Shown here one piece after another: positions 16,190-26,291 of a stretch of 64,000 nucleotides of DNA. This stretch comes from Chryseobacterium arachidis. GTDB taxonomy: Bacteria; Bacteroidota; Bacteroidia; Flavobacteriales; Weeksellaceae. Each line of letters starts with the position of its first letter. Position 1 is the first letter of the stretch. The stretch spans positions 124,001 through 188,000 of the forward strand of contig NZ_FQUT01000008.1 in assembly GCF_900129245.1 (NCBI RefSeq), in the 5' to 3' direction. The notes beneath the pieces are model-generated. The model did no database searches. It had not been told where the DNA came from and was given only the letters and a program-made list of their open reading frames with translations. Made by a program: the position numbers and the translations under genes.

Positions 16190-16939
16190 TTATATTAAAT
16201 TATTGGAAATCACGTAAGAGATGGCTTCCGTTATATTGCTAACTCCAATTTTTTCAAATAATTTACTGCGGTGAAATTTTACGGTCGTAGGCGATACAAA
16301 GAGCTGCTGGGCAATTTCTTCAATTTTTAATCCCTGAAGATACAGCCTGATGATTTCTATTTCCCTTGGCTTAAGGGTAATTTTATTCTGTCCGGACCAT
16401 TTTTCCGTATCCAGATTATAACACCAGTAAACGTCGGAAATATTTGATGATATGCAGATATTTCCGGCAGTTTTACTAAGAGCATACGAAGCTATACAAA
16501 CCATCTTAGAAATATCTCCTTCTTCTGACACTTCGATTGGTGTAATCTTATGGTTCACCAACACATCCACAGTACTGACGCTTTTAATATGGAAATCATA
16601 AGCAATGGTGTGCTGTTTTTTTTCTTCGGAGGTAAGGCATTCAAAAAATTTAAATCCGGCACTATTGACTGCTTTCAGGATTTTAAGATCTTCAGCCCTT
16701 GCATATTTACGAAAGAACCTATAGCCTATTTTTTCTACTTCTTTAGAATGCAAACCGGCAAAAAGAGAAGGATTTTCTGATATAAACTCCAGTTTTTCAT
16801 TTTTAAGATCAATAATATAAATACAGCCCACCCCCGTTCTGCCCAAAACTTTCAGGGCATTGTAATACATTTCGCAAGATGTATTCCGCCCCTGATTATC
16901 AACACTGCCAACGCCTGATGTGTTTGAAACATATCCCAT
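16190..16939 (-). CDS. PAS-like/LuxR-type transcriptional regulator
   Basis: 249 residues from the ATG at 16939. A longer form would need TTG at 16969, which overlaps the leader, so the ATG is preferred. The N-terminal part (about 25-160) looks like a PAS-type sensor (GVGCIYIIDLKNEKLEFIS). The C-terminus (about 188-247) is a LuxR helix-turn-helix: KPREIEIIRLYLQGLKIEEIA then VSPTTVKFHRSKLFEKIGV. The palindrome CTATACAAAAGTATAG just upstream is repeated before the T9SS operon that starts at 17683, which suggests that this regulator, or one acting on it, also controls that operon. Confidence 0.85.
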   Translation of the reverse strand: MGYVSNTSGVGSVDNQGRNTSCEMYYNALKVLGRTGVGCIYIIDLKNEKLEFISENPSLFAGLHSKEVEKIGYRFFRKYARAEDLKILKAVNSAGFKFFECLTSEEKKQHTIAYDFHIKSVSTVDVLVNHKITPIEVSEEGDISKMVCIASYALSKTAGNICISSNISDVYWCYNLDTEKWSGQNKITLKPREIEIIRLYLQGLKIEEIAQQLFVSPTTVKFHRSKLFEKIGVSNITEAISYVISNNLI

Positions 16940-16967
16940 ATTTTGATTTTGATAATTTTTGCACCTC

Positions 16968-17020
16968 AAAACTATACAAAAGTATAGTAATATTAAAATT
17001 TTATTAAATTATATTTACAC
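16968..17020. promoter_or_regulatory. Shared 52-bp regulatory repeat, copy 1 (LuxR-type gene side)
   Basis: It contains CTATAC-AAAA-GTATAG (16972-16987) and an AT-rich arm ending ATTAAATTATATTTAC. Read on the minus strand the palindrome holds TACTTTTG (16977-16984), an exact -7 box 38 bases upstream of the LuxR-type start. Copy 2 is at 17313-17364. Confidence 0.65.
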
Positions 17021-17312
17021 TCAGTTAATGAACGAGTCTTATTACCACTAAAAATTAAGGTTCTTTCAATTAATACAGTCTGTCCGGAAATTGAAACCAC
17101 GTTCAATTGTGAAAGGCAGACGATTCTATTCCCTTTAAAAATGATCTGATGGCATTACAAATCTGTATATGCTCTAAGAAGATATTTTATAACTGAAACT
17201 GACAGTATTCTTAAAAGGGATCTTCAAAAAGATTAAGTATTAAAAATATTATTATTAAAATTAAAAGATAATAATATTGATTTTTAAACAGCTAAAAAGA
17301 TAAAACAAACAT
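17021..17312. other. AT-rich non-coding stretch between the two regulatory repeats
   Basis: No ORF, RNA gene or repeat recognised in this part of the 743-base gap between the LuxR-type gene and the T9SS operon. Confidence 0.5.
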
Positions 17313-17364
17313 AAAACTGTACGAAAGTATAGTATTATAAAAATTGTATTAAATTATTTTTACG
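17313..17364. promoter_or_regulatory. Shared 52-bp regulatory repeat, copy 2 (T9SS operon side)
   Basis: It reads AAAACTGTACGAAAGTATAG then an AT-rich arm with GTATTAAATTATTTTTAC, about 80% identical by eye to copy 1 and in the same orientation. The palindromic core is CTGTAC-GAAA-GTATAG (17317-17332). It lies 318 bases upstream of the first T9SS gene. Confidence 0.65.
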
Positions 17365-17682
17365 AACATATAAAAAATTATAATTAATAATTAAAATCCT
17401 ATTCCAAATGAAAAAATTCCAAAACAAACCATCCCACCACATCAGGTTATAATACTCCTTTACCATAACCTTCGGAATCATCATCACTGATATTCCGGTA
17501 TTACTGCGAGAGACATTACTCTTGTGGCTATTCATCTTGTTTATAACTCATTTTACAGCCATTAAACTACTAATGGCCTGTACCAGATTTTATATGAAAT
17601 GAAAAATAAAGGCTTTACTCTATTTTATAAAAAAACCAAACCAACCAATCAATGTTTATCAACTATTTATAAATATTAATAT

Positions 17683-20600
17683 ATGAGAAAACTTTTACTA
17701 ATCGTTATTTTCTTGTGGTCTTTTGCGTCGGTTGTCTCGGGGCAAACCTGTACTCCGGTACCGGTTCCTTTTCTACAATCATTCAGTACAGGGGCACTTC
17801 CTACCTGCTGGACCAGTCAAAATCCAACAACTACGTCAACCAACGTCAACGTAAAGTGGAAATTTTCCGGAGCTGCCGGATATGGAGCCACCGGAAACGG
17901 AGGAAAGCCTTCAGGAACTTTTGCCTGGGTAGACGCCTCTTCACCATTTGATAATGAGCATAATGTGGAGCTTATCACTCCGCAGATCAATTTAACCGGC
18001 CTTACGACTCCATATGTAAAGTTCGAATGGTTCAAAGATCATTTAACAGCATTGAACGGAACCGTTCCTGTCGCTGAAAACAATGAGCTGAAAGTGGCTG
18101 TAAACAACGGTAGCGGCTGGGTACAGATCTGGTCCAGCAATACCAACAGCCCGGAATGGAGAACCGTAGGGATTCCTTTGGCAGCGAGCTATGTGGGAGC
18201 TACTGTTCAGTTAAGATTCACTGTAGATAAAGATGTTTTATCTGGCGGTGATTTTTATGATGATGTACTTTTAGATGAAGTACAGGTAATAGAAGCGCCA
18301 ACTTGTTTTGAACCTGTTGCTTTGCCTGTCACCAATATTGTTCCTAATTCAGGTACAATCAACTGGACTGCACCTCTTGCACCTGCTCCGGCACCTGCAA
18401 ACGGATACGAATACTACTACAGTACAACGAATACAGCGCCTACGGCTGGAACTGTCGGTACACTAACCGCAGCAACCACAGCTGACTTAACACCGCTTGT
18501 TCCGGGCACTACCTATTATTGGTGGGTAAGATCTGTCTGTTCACCTACTAATAAATCATTATGGGTAGCGGGTGCTCCTTTTACACCCGGTCAGATCGGA
18601 GGCGGAACTGCCACTCATGGATATTTACCGATTTATTCTTGCTCAGGATTTAATTATTCACAGCAGATCTATACAGCTTCGGAGGTTTCAGGAGCTGTCG
18701 GAACCAATAACTATATTACCTCCATTAAGTTTTTTGTTGCGACCACCGCAACGACTCAGGCCAACTATAACCAATGGGTTGTTTATCTGGGCAATACATC
18801 ACAACTTGATTTCGCAACAACATCAAGCTGGGTACCTTCAACTTCTTTAACACAAGTATACACAGGAACACTGCCTGCAATGACAGCCGGAACCTGGGTA
18901 ACTCTACCATTAAGTACACCTTTCCTATGGGATGGAGTAAGTAATATTGTTGTTGCCGTTGATGAAAATTCTACAGGAACTTCATGTACAGCAAACTGGG
19001 GAAGCTATACCGCAGGAACCAACCGAGGAATGCTTTATTACAATACAACAACAAATCCGGATCCTGCAAATCTTCCGGTGGCAATCAGCAGATATTCTGT
19101 ATTGCCAAGAATCCAGATGGTGGGTACTCCGCTGGCTCCGTGTACTAATAACCCGCCTGCTAATATTGCTGTAAACAATATCACTTCAACATCTGCAAAT
19201 GTTACCTGGACAGCTACTGCCAACGCAACTTATGTAGTGCGATACAGAACAGTACCGGGAGGAACATGGCAAACGATTACCATCAGTACACCATTAATTA
19301 ATAATGTTACGCTACCAGGACTTCTTGAAAGTACTCAATATGAAGTACAGGTTGCTACGATTTGTGGTACACAGGGAGCGTTTTCGGCAAGTGTAAACTT
19401 TACAACTCCGGCACTAACTTACTGTAGTGTTGCTCCGGCAACCGTAACGAACGGATATATCAGCAATGTAACAATGATTGGCACCAATGTGCCTTTAACG
19501 AGCAATACGTCAGGGCCATCAACCTATACAGATTATTCTTTAGACCCTACAAAGACTGTTACCCTATTAAGAAATTCTGCTAATAATACTTTATCTGTAG
19601 GAAGATCTATTGCTACCGGAACATATACAACTTATGCATGGATCGATTTCAACGGTGACGGAATTTTTGACAATAACCCATCCACAACACCAGGCGGGGA
19701 AAGAATCATGAATTTAGGGTTCTCAAGCACAACGCCAGTAACCGCTACTTTTAATGTTCCGGCAAATGCATATTTGGGAACTAGTAAAATAAAAATGCGT
19801 GTGATCGTTTCTTCAACGACTCCAGCCAATGCCTGTACAGCATTAACCGGAAATGGTGAAGTGGAAGATTACTACGTTAAATTTATCGATCTTCAGCCAT
19901 GTACGACTGCAGCACCAACGAATATTGCAGTAAATAATATTACACATAACTCTGCGTATGTATCATGGTTACCTGCATCCAACGCAACTTACGTGATCAG
20001 ATGGAGACAAGGAACAACAGGAGCATGGTTACCTTCTGCAGCAGGGCTTACACTTCCTGCAGGACAAAGCTTCCATACTATTACGGCATTGCTTGAGCAG
20101 ACTGCTTATCAGGTTCAGGTAGCCACAATCTGTAGTGGTACCCAGGGGGCATTTTCGGCAAGTGTAAACTTTACAACTACTCCACTTACCTACTGTACAA
20201 TGATCGGTACAGGAACGGGAGATTTCATTTCAAATGTAAAAGTTACGCCTACTAATTTCCCTGTAATGGATAACACATCTGTTCAGAATAATTATACCAG
20301 TTATACAACGCCCGCAACTCTTGTTAATTTAGAAATAGGATCTTCAGGAAACCAGATATCAGTTTCTAAAGACTGGGATGGAACTACGTATGCTGAAGCA
20401 GTATATGTTTGGATCGACTGGGACAGAAACGGTGTTTTTACAGATGCTGAAAGAATTATGACTTCTGCGGCAAGCACCACAACTCCTGTTACAGCGACAT
20501 TCTCTGTACCATCTACAGGAATTTATACCGGTCCCTTAAACACAACGATGAGAGTTGTTCTTAAGCGTACCAGCGCACCTGTAATGTGTGTGAACCCCGC

Positions 20601-22191
20601 TAACGGTGAAGTAGAAGACTATGCCGTAAAATTAAGACCTTGTAATAATGCTACTCCAGGAAATCCTGTATTTTCAAGTATTACGCACAATTCGGTTTCG
20701 ATAAACTGGGCAGCTGCAACCAACAATAATGCATTTGTTTTAGAATACAGACCGGTAACAACACCAGCTTCTGCATGGATCCCTTTGAATCTTTCTGTTT
20801 TAGCAGGAAACCCGCCGGTAGCCATCAGCGGACTTACACCGGCCACTACTTATGAGGTAAGAATTGCGGCAGTTTGTGGCAGCACAGGAGTTGGGATTTT
20901 CACACCTATCCGTACATTTACAACAAGATGTGATCCCAATCCCCCGAATGTAACGATCAGTAATGTTACTTCCAATTCAGCATTAATTACATGGAATCCT
21001 ATTGTTCCTAATGCCAACTATATTTTAAGATGGAGAGAAGTAGGAACTATCCCTTGGAACCAGCCGACTATTCCTCAGCCGCCGGCTAATTCATATACAA
21101 TTCCGAATCTTAGTTCATTTAAAACTTATGAAGTACAGGTAGCAAATATATGTACAGGAGAAACAACTCCGAATACATGGTCTAATCCTAAAGTATTTAC
21201 TACTGTAAGAGTTTGCGAAATAGCACCTCCGGGACTTACCATTACCAATATCACTCCAACAACTGCCGAAGTTACATGGAGTTCATTCCCTGGGGCAACT
21301 TATATTTTAAGATACAGAAAAGTAGGAATTCCGAGCTGGACATCCGTTACCACAAATACAAATACGATTACATTAACAGGACTATTGGAACTTACAAAAT
21401 ACGAAATGCAGGTAGCCAATATCTGTGGCGGAACACCGGGAGATTATACCAATCTTTATTATTTCACGACACCTACTATCGTATACTGTCAAATGTCATC
21501 GGGTAGCTCTGCAGCAGAATTTATCTCAAAAGTTCATGCAAAACCAAACGGAAAACCTGAAATGATCAATACAACACTTGGGTCAAGCTATTCAGACTTC
21601 ACAGGAGATTCTACGAAGTTTATCGAATTGATACAGGGATCAACAAGTAACCAGATTACCATAGATAAAAAGCTTGGCTCTAATGCAAAAGCCGGAGTAA
21701 CAATCTGGATCGATTTTAACAGAAACGGATACTTCGATATCGATGAAAGAATTATGGCAGACGGCCCTAACACCAACCCAACGGCAAGCACTACCTTCAG
21801 TGTTCCTGCCAATGCATTTATAAGCCTTACAGACTATCAGTATGTTGTAATGAGAGTTGCAATGCAGAAAGACGGAATACCTGTGAACTGTGTAGACTTC
21901 CCGAATGGCGAGGTTGAGGATTATACGGTTAGAATTTCTAAACAAAAAGTTCCGAATTCTGTTAATCAGACCGATATTCTTATTTATCCTAATCCGGTAA
22001 GTACTACACTCTATGTAAAAAATATCAGTCCTAAGGCAAACTATAAGATCTACAATGCAGAAGGAAGATTAACATCAACAGGGATACTCCTTAACAACTC
22101 TATCAATGTGAGTAATCTTATCAATGGGGTTTACCTTATTGAGATAGAAGACGTACAAGGATCTGTAATGAAAAAATTCATAAAAGAATAA
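17683..22191 (+). CDS. Large secreted multidomain protein: FN3 and GEVED repeats, T9SS type A sorting domain
   Basis: 1502 residues. Signal peptide 1-20 (ends VVSGQ). An N-terminal MAM/jelly-roll-like domain (about 21-204) is followed by FN3 (205-300), an unassigned beta domain (304-484), FN3 (486-578), GEVED (580-737), FN3 (740-833), GEVED (836-984), FN3 x3 (985-1266), GEVED (1268-1418) and a C-terminal type A sorting domain (about 1425-1502: ILIYPNPVSTTLYV, LINGVYLIEI, KKFIKE). Each GEVED unit carries an AWIDFNGDG/WIDWDRNG calcium-like loop and GEVEDY. The domain set indicates a surface adhesin or scaffold exported by type IX secretion. It heads a likely three-gene operon. Confidence 0.9.
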   Translation: MRKLLLIVIFLWSFASVVSGQTCTPVPVPFLQSFSTGALPTCWTSQNPTTTSTNVNVKWKFSGAAGYGATGNGGKPSGTFAWVDASSPFDNEHNVELITPQINLTGLTTPYVKFEWFKDHLTALNGTVPVAENNELKVAVNNGSGWVQIWSSNTNSPEWRTVGIPLAASYVGATVQLRFTVDKDVLSGGDFYDDVLLDEVQVIEAPTCFEPVALPVTNIVPNSGTINWTAPLAPAPAPANGYEYYYSTTNTAPTAGTVGTLTAATTADLTPLVPGTTYYWWVRSVCSPTNKSLWVAGAPFTPGQIGGGTATHGYLPIYSCSGFNYSQQIYTASEVSGAVGTNNYITSIKFFVATTATTQANYNQWVVYLGNTSQLDFATTSSWVPSTSLTQVYTGTLPAMTAGTWVTLPLSTPFLWDGVSNIVVAVDENSTGTSCTANWGSYTAGTNRGMLYYNTTTNPDPANLPVAISRYSVLPRIQMVGTPLAPCTNNPPANIAVNNITSTSANVTWTATANATYVVRYRTVPGGTWQTITISTPLINNVTLPGLLESTQYEVQVATICGTQGAFSASVNFTTPALTYCSVAPATVTNGYISNVTMIGTNVPLTSNTSGPSTYTDYSLDPTKTVTLLRNSANNTLSVGRSIATGTYTTYAWIDFNGDGIFDNNPSTTPGGERIMNLGFSSTTPVTATFNVPANAYLGTSKIKMRVIVSSTTPANACTALTGNGEVEDYYVKFIDLQPCTTAAPTNIAVNNITHNSAYVSWLPASNATYVIRWRQGTTGAWLPSAAGLTLPAGQSFHTITALLEQTAYQVQVATICSGTQGAFSASVNFTTTPLTYCTMIGTGTGDFISNVKVTPTNFPVMDNTSVQNNYTSYTTPATLVNLEIGSSGNQISVSKDWDGTTYAEAVYVWIDWDRNGVFTDAERIMTSAASTTTPVTATFSVPSTGIYTGPLNTTMRVVLKRTSAPVMCVNPANGEVEDYAVKLRPCNNATPGNPVFSSITHNSVSINWAAATNNNAFVLEYRPVTTPASAWIPLNLSVLAGNPPVAISGLTPATTYEVRIAAVCGSTGVGIFTPIRTFTTRCDPNPPNVTISNVTSNSALITWNPIVPNANYILRWREVGTIPWNQPTIPQPPANSYTIPNLSSFKTYEVQVANICTGETTPNTWSNPKVFTTVRVCEIAPPGLTITNITPTTAEVTWSSFPGATYILRYRKVGIPSWTSVTTNTNTITLTGLLELTKYEMQVANICGGTPGDYTNLYYFTTPTIVYCQMSSGSSAAEFISKVHAKPNGKPEMINTTLGSSYSDFTGDSTKFIELIQGSTSNQITIDKKLGSNAKAGVTIWIDFNRNGYFDIDERIMADGPNTNPTASTTFSVPANAFISLTDYQYVVMRVAMQKDGIPVNCVDFPNGEVEDYTVRISKQKVPNSVNQTDILIYPNPVSTTLYVKNISPKANYKIYNAEGRLTSTGILLNNSINVSNLINGVYLIEIEDVQGSVMKKFIKE

Positions 22192-22227
22192 ATTCTGATT
22201 ATGAATTCAATTTAATTTTTAAACATC

Positions 22228-25053
22228 ATGAAAAAAATACTATTCGGACTGCTAATATTATGCTTAACCTTCAGTTCTCTCTTTGCCCAGAGAGACACAG
22301 AGCACTGGATAGCACCCTATTATGCTTCTACAGCTTACACTCAGGCATTATACTTGTCTACTGATTCTACCACTCCGGTTGATATTACAGTATCAAGTAA
22401 TAATACCATACTTGGGACTGTTGCCATCAGCAAAAGCAATCCTCAGATTTTTGTAGTGCCCGTTAATAATATTGCTGCCAATGCGATTGGTGAAGCCTTC
22501 AGTGTTATTAATAAAGGAATTTATGTAAAAGGCACCCGACCTTTTTATTGCAGTCTGAGAATGGTGAGCAGTACCACGCATGCCGAGATTATCACAAGTA
22601 AAGGGAAAGCAGGTATCGGTAAAGAATTTTATGTTGCCGGTACCCCTTCTACAGCAACGATTAGCGGTTTTAATTTCTCTGCAGGAGTAATGGCCACAGA
22701 AGATAATACAGTTGTCACAGCTACCTGGAACGGAAACGTAACGTTCATCAACGGTACACCGCCTGCCAACACGCATACATTTACCCTGAACAAGGGACAA
22801 TCTTTTATTTTTGCAGGTCTTCCGGGAACGGGAGGCCTCAATCTCTCCTCTTTTATCGGAGCTAAAATTGTTTCTGATAAACCTATTACACTAACCAACG
22901 GAAATGTAAACGGAAATTTTGGAGCCAATACTTCCGCAGGATCAGATGCGATTCTCGACCAGTCTGTACCTACCGAAAGACTCGGGAATACATTTGCGAT
23001 GGTAAGAACAAGATCTACCACAGCAGACTTGGAAGGTGGTATTGTTGTAGGAACAGAAGATAATACACAAATATTTATCAATGGTGCTGCAACACCAATT
23101 GCAACCATCGACAGAGGAGAATATTATAGAATTTCGGGGGACAGCTATGTTCAGCAGGGTACTTCGGGACATTATAATATGTTTATTTCTACCACTAAAA
23201 ATGTATACCTGTATCAGCTGGTTTCAGTTACCAACAGCAGCGCCACCTGTGGTTTCAATTATATTCCTCCATTGAACTGTTTCTTGCCGAGAAAAATTGA
23301 TGAAATCGGTAAAATCAACGAAATGCCTACGGGTACAGGAACCACGAGTGTTGTTCCGTCAAATACCATCGTAAAACTTAATATTCTGACAGAGGTCGGA
23401 GCTACCGTCACTGTTAATGGTGTACCGCCTTTAGCATCGGAAGGTCCTTTCCCGCTAACAGGAAATACAAACTGGGTTACCTACGCCGTACCGTCTATTA
23501 CCGGAAATGTATCGATCGTTTCTAATAAAGCAGTTACAGCAGGAATCAACGGTGGATACAGTACTTCAGGATACGGAGGGTATTTTGCAGGATTTTCTTC
23601 AATTCCTCTTATTGCCAAGCAGTCGGGAGATTGTATTCCGGGGATTATATTAGAAGTGGATGACAGTTACGATACCTATCAGTGGTATTTAAACGGAAAC
23701 CCGATTCCGGGAGCTACCTCCAACTCTTATACTCCTGTCGCTTCGGGTAATTATACGGTAAGAATTACTGTAGGATCTTGTCCGCCAGCTACGACTCCAA
23801 TTTATAAGGTTTACACCTGTCTTAATCAATCTACAAAGGCACTTACGGTATGTGAAGGTTATAAGGCAATTGTTCCGGAATTTACAAACTCTACCCAGAC
23901 ATACGTACCAGGTACAGTAACAATTGTTACCCAACCTACCAATGGTACCGTAATTATTGATCCGAATGGGGTTATCGGATATACTCCGAATTTCGGATTT
24001 GTGGGAACAGATACTATTGTCTACAAATTCTGCGGAAACGATCCGGAATTTACAGATTGCGAGCAGATCACTTTAACGTTGACGGTTTCAGAAAGCCCAA
24101 CCGTAACGAATGCCACGTTAAGAACCTGCTTCATCCCGGATTATCCTGCAACAGGATTGTTTAATTTAACAACAGCCCCTGTAACTTCTGCACCGGGAAT
24201 TATCAAACAATATTACCCTTCGCCGACAGACGCCCAGAACGGAACCAACGAAATTACCAACCCAACAGACTATGTTGCACCGAACGGGGTTGTTTATATT
24301 AAAGTAAGCAATGCCAACGGTTGTTACAGAATTGCTGAGGTATCTTTGGTTGTGTTCCCGCCTACCTACTCTACTGTGCTTGAGGATAAAGTTATTTGTA
24401 TGGAAGACACCACAACATTGGATGCAGGCCCAGGGTTTACCTCCTACGACTGGAGTACAGGAGGTACGGGTCAGAGTATTAGCAATGTTTCGGTAGGAAC
24501 TTATTGGGTAGATCTGAAAACAGGACAGTGCGTGACGAGACAAAAGGTTACCGTGTACGCTTCCGAGCAGCCGGTTATAGCAGGCATCGATATTTCCAAC
24601 AATAAAATAGCGGTAAATGTAACGGGCGGAAAGGCTCCTTATCAGTACTCGATAGATAATATCAGCTGGCAGGATTCTAATGTTTTCGAAAATGTTCCGA
24701 GAGGAAACAATACCGTTTATGTGAAAGACGCTTACGATTGTGATCCAAACAGTGTAGAAGTTACGGTTCCAAACTTAATCAACGTTATCACTCCAAACGG
24801 GGACGGTGTAAATGATGTATTGGATTATTCTGCCTTGGCTCATAAACCGAATTTTGTATTCAATATTTATGACCGATACGGAAGTAAAATGCATCGGGGA
24901 AATAAAACCAATGAGTACAAATGGGACGGAACAGTAGGCGGCAAAAAGGTCTCTACCGGAAACTACTGGTTTGATATCAGCTGGAACGAGCCAAACAGCA
25001 AGCAGACGCCGGTAAAATATTCGGGTTGGATCTTGGTAAAGAACAGAGAATAA
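22228..25053 (+). CDS. IgGFc-binding-like secreted protein with type B (CHU_C) T9SS sorting domain
   Basis: 941 residues. Signal peptide 1-20 (ends LFAQ). Residues 22-470 resemble the IgGFc-binding N-terminal domain family (DTEHWIAP, GKEFYVAGTPS, FILAG-like KGQSFIFAGL, TTKNVYLYQL). Ig-like segments follow (DSYDTYQWYLNGNPIPGAT near 475), then Cys-rich beta domains, then a type B sorting domain at the end (NVITPNGDGVNDVL near 850, NIYDRYGSKM, KVSTGNYWFDI, SGWILVKN). Type B domains mark T9SS export, often in gliding-motility or adhesion proteins. It follows the first gene by 36 bases, so is co-transcribed. Host binding is not implied by the family name. Confidence 0.9.
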   Translation: MKKILFGLLILCLTFSSLFAQRDTEHWIAPYYASTAYTQALYLSTDSTTPVDITVSSNNTILGTVAISKSNPQIFVVPVNNIAANAIGEAFSVINKGIYVKGTRPFYCSLRMVSSTTHAEIITSKGKAGIGKEFYVAGTPSTATISGFNFSAGVMATEDNTVVTATWNGNVTFINGTPPANTHTFTLNKGQSFIFAGLPGTGGLNLSSFIGAKIVSDKPITLTNGNVNGNFGANTSAGSDAILDQSVPTERLGNTFAMVRTRSTTADLEGGIVVGTEDNTQIFINGAATPIATIDRGEYYRISGDSYVQQGTSGHYNMFISTTKNVYLYQLVSVTNSSATCGFNYIPPLNCFLPRKIDEIGKINEMPTGTGTTSVVPSNTIVKLNILTEVGATVTVNGVPPLASEGPFPLTGNTNWVTYAVPSITGNVSIVSNKAVTAGINGGYSTSGYGGYFAGFSSIPLIAKQSGDCIPGIILEVDDSYDTYQWYLNGNPIPGATSNSYTPVASGNYTVRITVGSCPPATTPIYKVYTCLNQSTKALTVCEGYKAIVPEFTNSTQTYVPGTVTIVTQPTNGTVIIDPNGVIGYTPNFGFVGTDTIVYKFCGNDPEFTDCEQITLTLTVSESPTVTNATLRTCFIPDYPATGLFNLTTAPVTSAPGIIKQYYPSPTDAQNGTNEITNPTDYVAPNGVVYIKVSNANGCYRIAEVSLVVFPPTYSTVLEDKVICMEDTTTLDAGPGFTSYDWSTGGTGQSISNVSVGTYWVDLKTGQCVTRQKVTVYASEQPVIAGIDISNNKIAVNVTGGKAPYQYSIDNISWQDSNVFENVPRGNNTVYVKDAYDCDPNSVEVTVPNLINVITPNGDGVNDVLDYSALAHKPNFVFNIYDRYGSKMHRGNKTNEYKWDGTVGGKKVSTGNYWFDISWNEPNSKQTPVKYSGWILVKNRE

Positions 25054-25105
25054 TTTCATTCAAAATTAAACAAGATTCAAAAACATTAAAATATCTGAAC
25101 CTATT

Positions 25106-25543
25106 ATGAAAAAAGCGTTATATATATTTTTAATTTTTATTTCGGGAATGCTGTCCGCACAGAAAAATCAGCCTACAAAGCTTGTTGTTTGTAATGATGC
25201 TGTGGGAACCGTAAAGTTATTTGATGAATATAAAAATCAAACAGAAAAAGTAAATGTTTTCAAGACCAAAGCAAGCTTACCATCGAACCTGAAAAAATTC
25301 GGTTTTCTTGCTGATAACGGTCTTACGGAAATAAAACTGAAGAAAAATGCAAGCCGCCCCGATATGATGTCGCTGGAAATGCTGAACGAACAGTACGGCC
25401 TGCCTAAAAATACAACTGTATTTATTGACGGATATCAGTTTGATCATCCGGAAATCAATATCTACAGCGAAATAATTATTAACGGTAAGATTGTAGATTC
25501 TGATGGTCGAAAATCACTACACATCTCTACAGTTGATAATTAA
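25106..25543 (+). CDS. Small secreted protein of unknown function
   Basis: 145 residues with a clear signal peptide (MKKALYIFLIFISGMLSAQ). The mature part is a small alpha/beta sequence (KLVVCNDAVGTVKLFDEY, NTTVFIDGYQFDHPEINIYSEIIINGKIVDSDG) with one Cys and no sorting domain. It follows the type B protein by 52 bases and precedes a terminator, so is the last gene of the T9SS operon. It may be a periplasmic partner of the two big exported proteins; I do not recognise a family. Confidence 0.75.
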   Translation: MKKALYIFLIFISGMLSAQKNQPTKLVVCNDAVGTVKLFDEYKNQTEKVNVFKTKASLPSNLKKFGFLADNGLTEIKLKKNASRPDMMSLEMLNEQYGLPKNTTVFIDGYQFDHPEINIYSEIIINGKIVDSDGRKSLHISTVDN

Positions 25544-25563
25544 ATCATTTTAATATTAATCCT

Positions 25564-25592
25564 GAGGGCGGACATCTGAGTCCGCTCTTTTT
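25564..25592 (+). terminator. Rho-independent terminator of the T9SS operon
   Basis: GCGGAC (25568-25573) pairs with GTCCGC (25580-25585), extended by GAG/CTC with a small bulge, and is followed by five T. Confidence 0.8.
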
Positions 25593-25633
25593 ATTTAATT
25601 TAATTCAAAATTAGCAATAATTGTTTAAAATAA

Positions 25634-26122
25634 TTATCCGGCATTATTAATTTTTCTCTGCTTAATGAACTGATAAACAGAACCTGCGATAAACAGAACG
25701 AAAAGAAGTAAAAGTGTTCTTCCAATTAACGGATCGTTAATATCTTTTGCCAGCGGATGACCTACAGGTACACGGGTAAAAGTTTCATTCACAGTCGGAA
25801 CAAGCGATAAAAAGAAGCTGAACGAAAGGCAAAAATTTTCAAAAAACCTTGCCCTGCCACTGTCTTTTTTCTTTGCATACAGAAAATAAGCAATCAGTAC
25901 CAGGACTAAGATAAAAACAGAAAATACATGCCCCGGATTGAAACCTCCGTGTTTCGACAAACCTAAAGCCGTAACACAGGTGACAGCTGTTCCATAAAAA
26001 TAAATTTTCCCGGAGGTTGTGCCCAATTCTATTTTGCCATATTTTACAAACGCAGCTAATGCCGCAACGATAGCACCGATACCAATAATGGTGTGAAAAA
26101 TTCCTAAAAGTGATAAGCCCAT
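25634..26122 (-). CDS. Multi-pass membrane protein (DUF2306-like)
   Basis: 162 residues with about four to five hydrophobic helices: 5-25, 42-56, 64-82, 95-110 and 132-152. The pattern FHTIIGIGAIVAALAAF, SGKIYFYGTAVTCVTALGL and GGFNPGHVFS resembles small DUF2306-type membrane proteins, which have no assigned function. It is encoded after an AraC regulator on the same strand, separated by 169 bases, and may be its target, though this is only a positional inference. Confidence 0.65.
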   Translation of the reverse strand: MGLSLLGIFHTIIGIGAIVAALAAFVKYGKIELGTTSGKIYFYGTAVTCVTALGLSKHGGFNPGHVFSVFILVLVLIAYFLYAKKKDSGRARFFENFCLSFSFFLSLVPTVNETFTRVPVGHPLAKDINDPLIGRTLLLLFVLFIAGSVYQFIKQRKINNAG

Positions 26123-26291
26123 TTTTATACTATTTTAAATTGATTTCCTTGTTTAAGTAACTCTGCAAATTTCCAAAACAAGAGGCAAAACGGTTTTATC
26201 AATCGGTTCAATTATATGGTAATTCGGTTCAGAAAAAGTCCTGAAACGGAAGTCGCAGGATTATTATTAAAGAATTATAGTTTTTAAATGA

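Noticed and set aside
17335..17535. 66-residue minus-strand ORF upstream of the T9SS operon
   Set aside because: It overlaps regulatory repeat copy 2, and its translation looks like random AT-rich sequence.
22393..23108. Minus-strand ORFs of 135 and 159 residues inside the IgGFc-like gene
   Set aside because: Antisense to a clearly coding repeat-rich gene; a Val/Pro-rich shadow translation.
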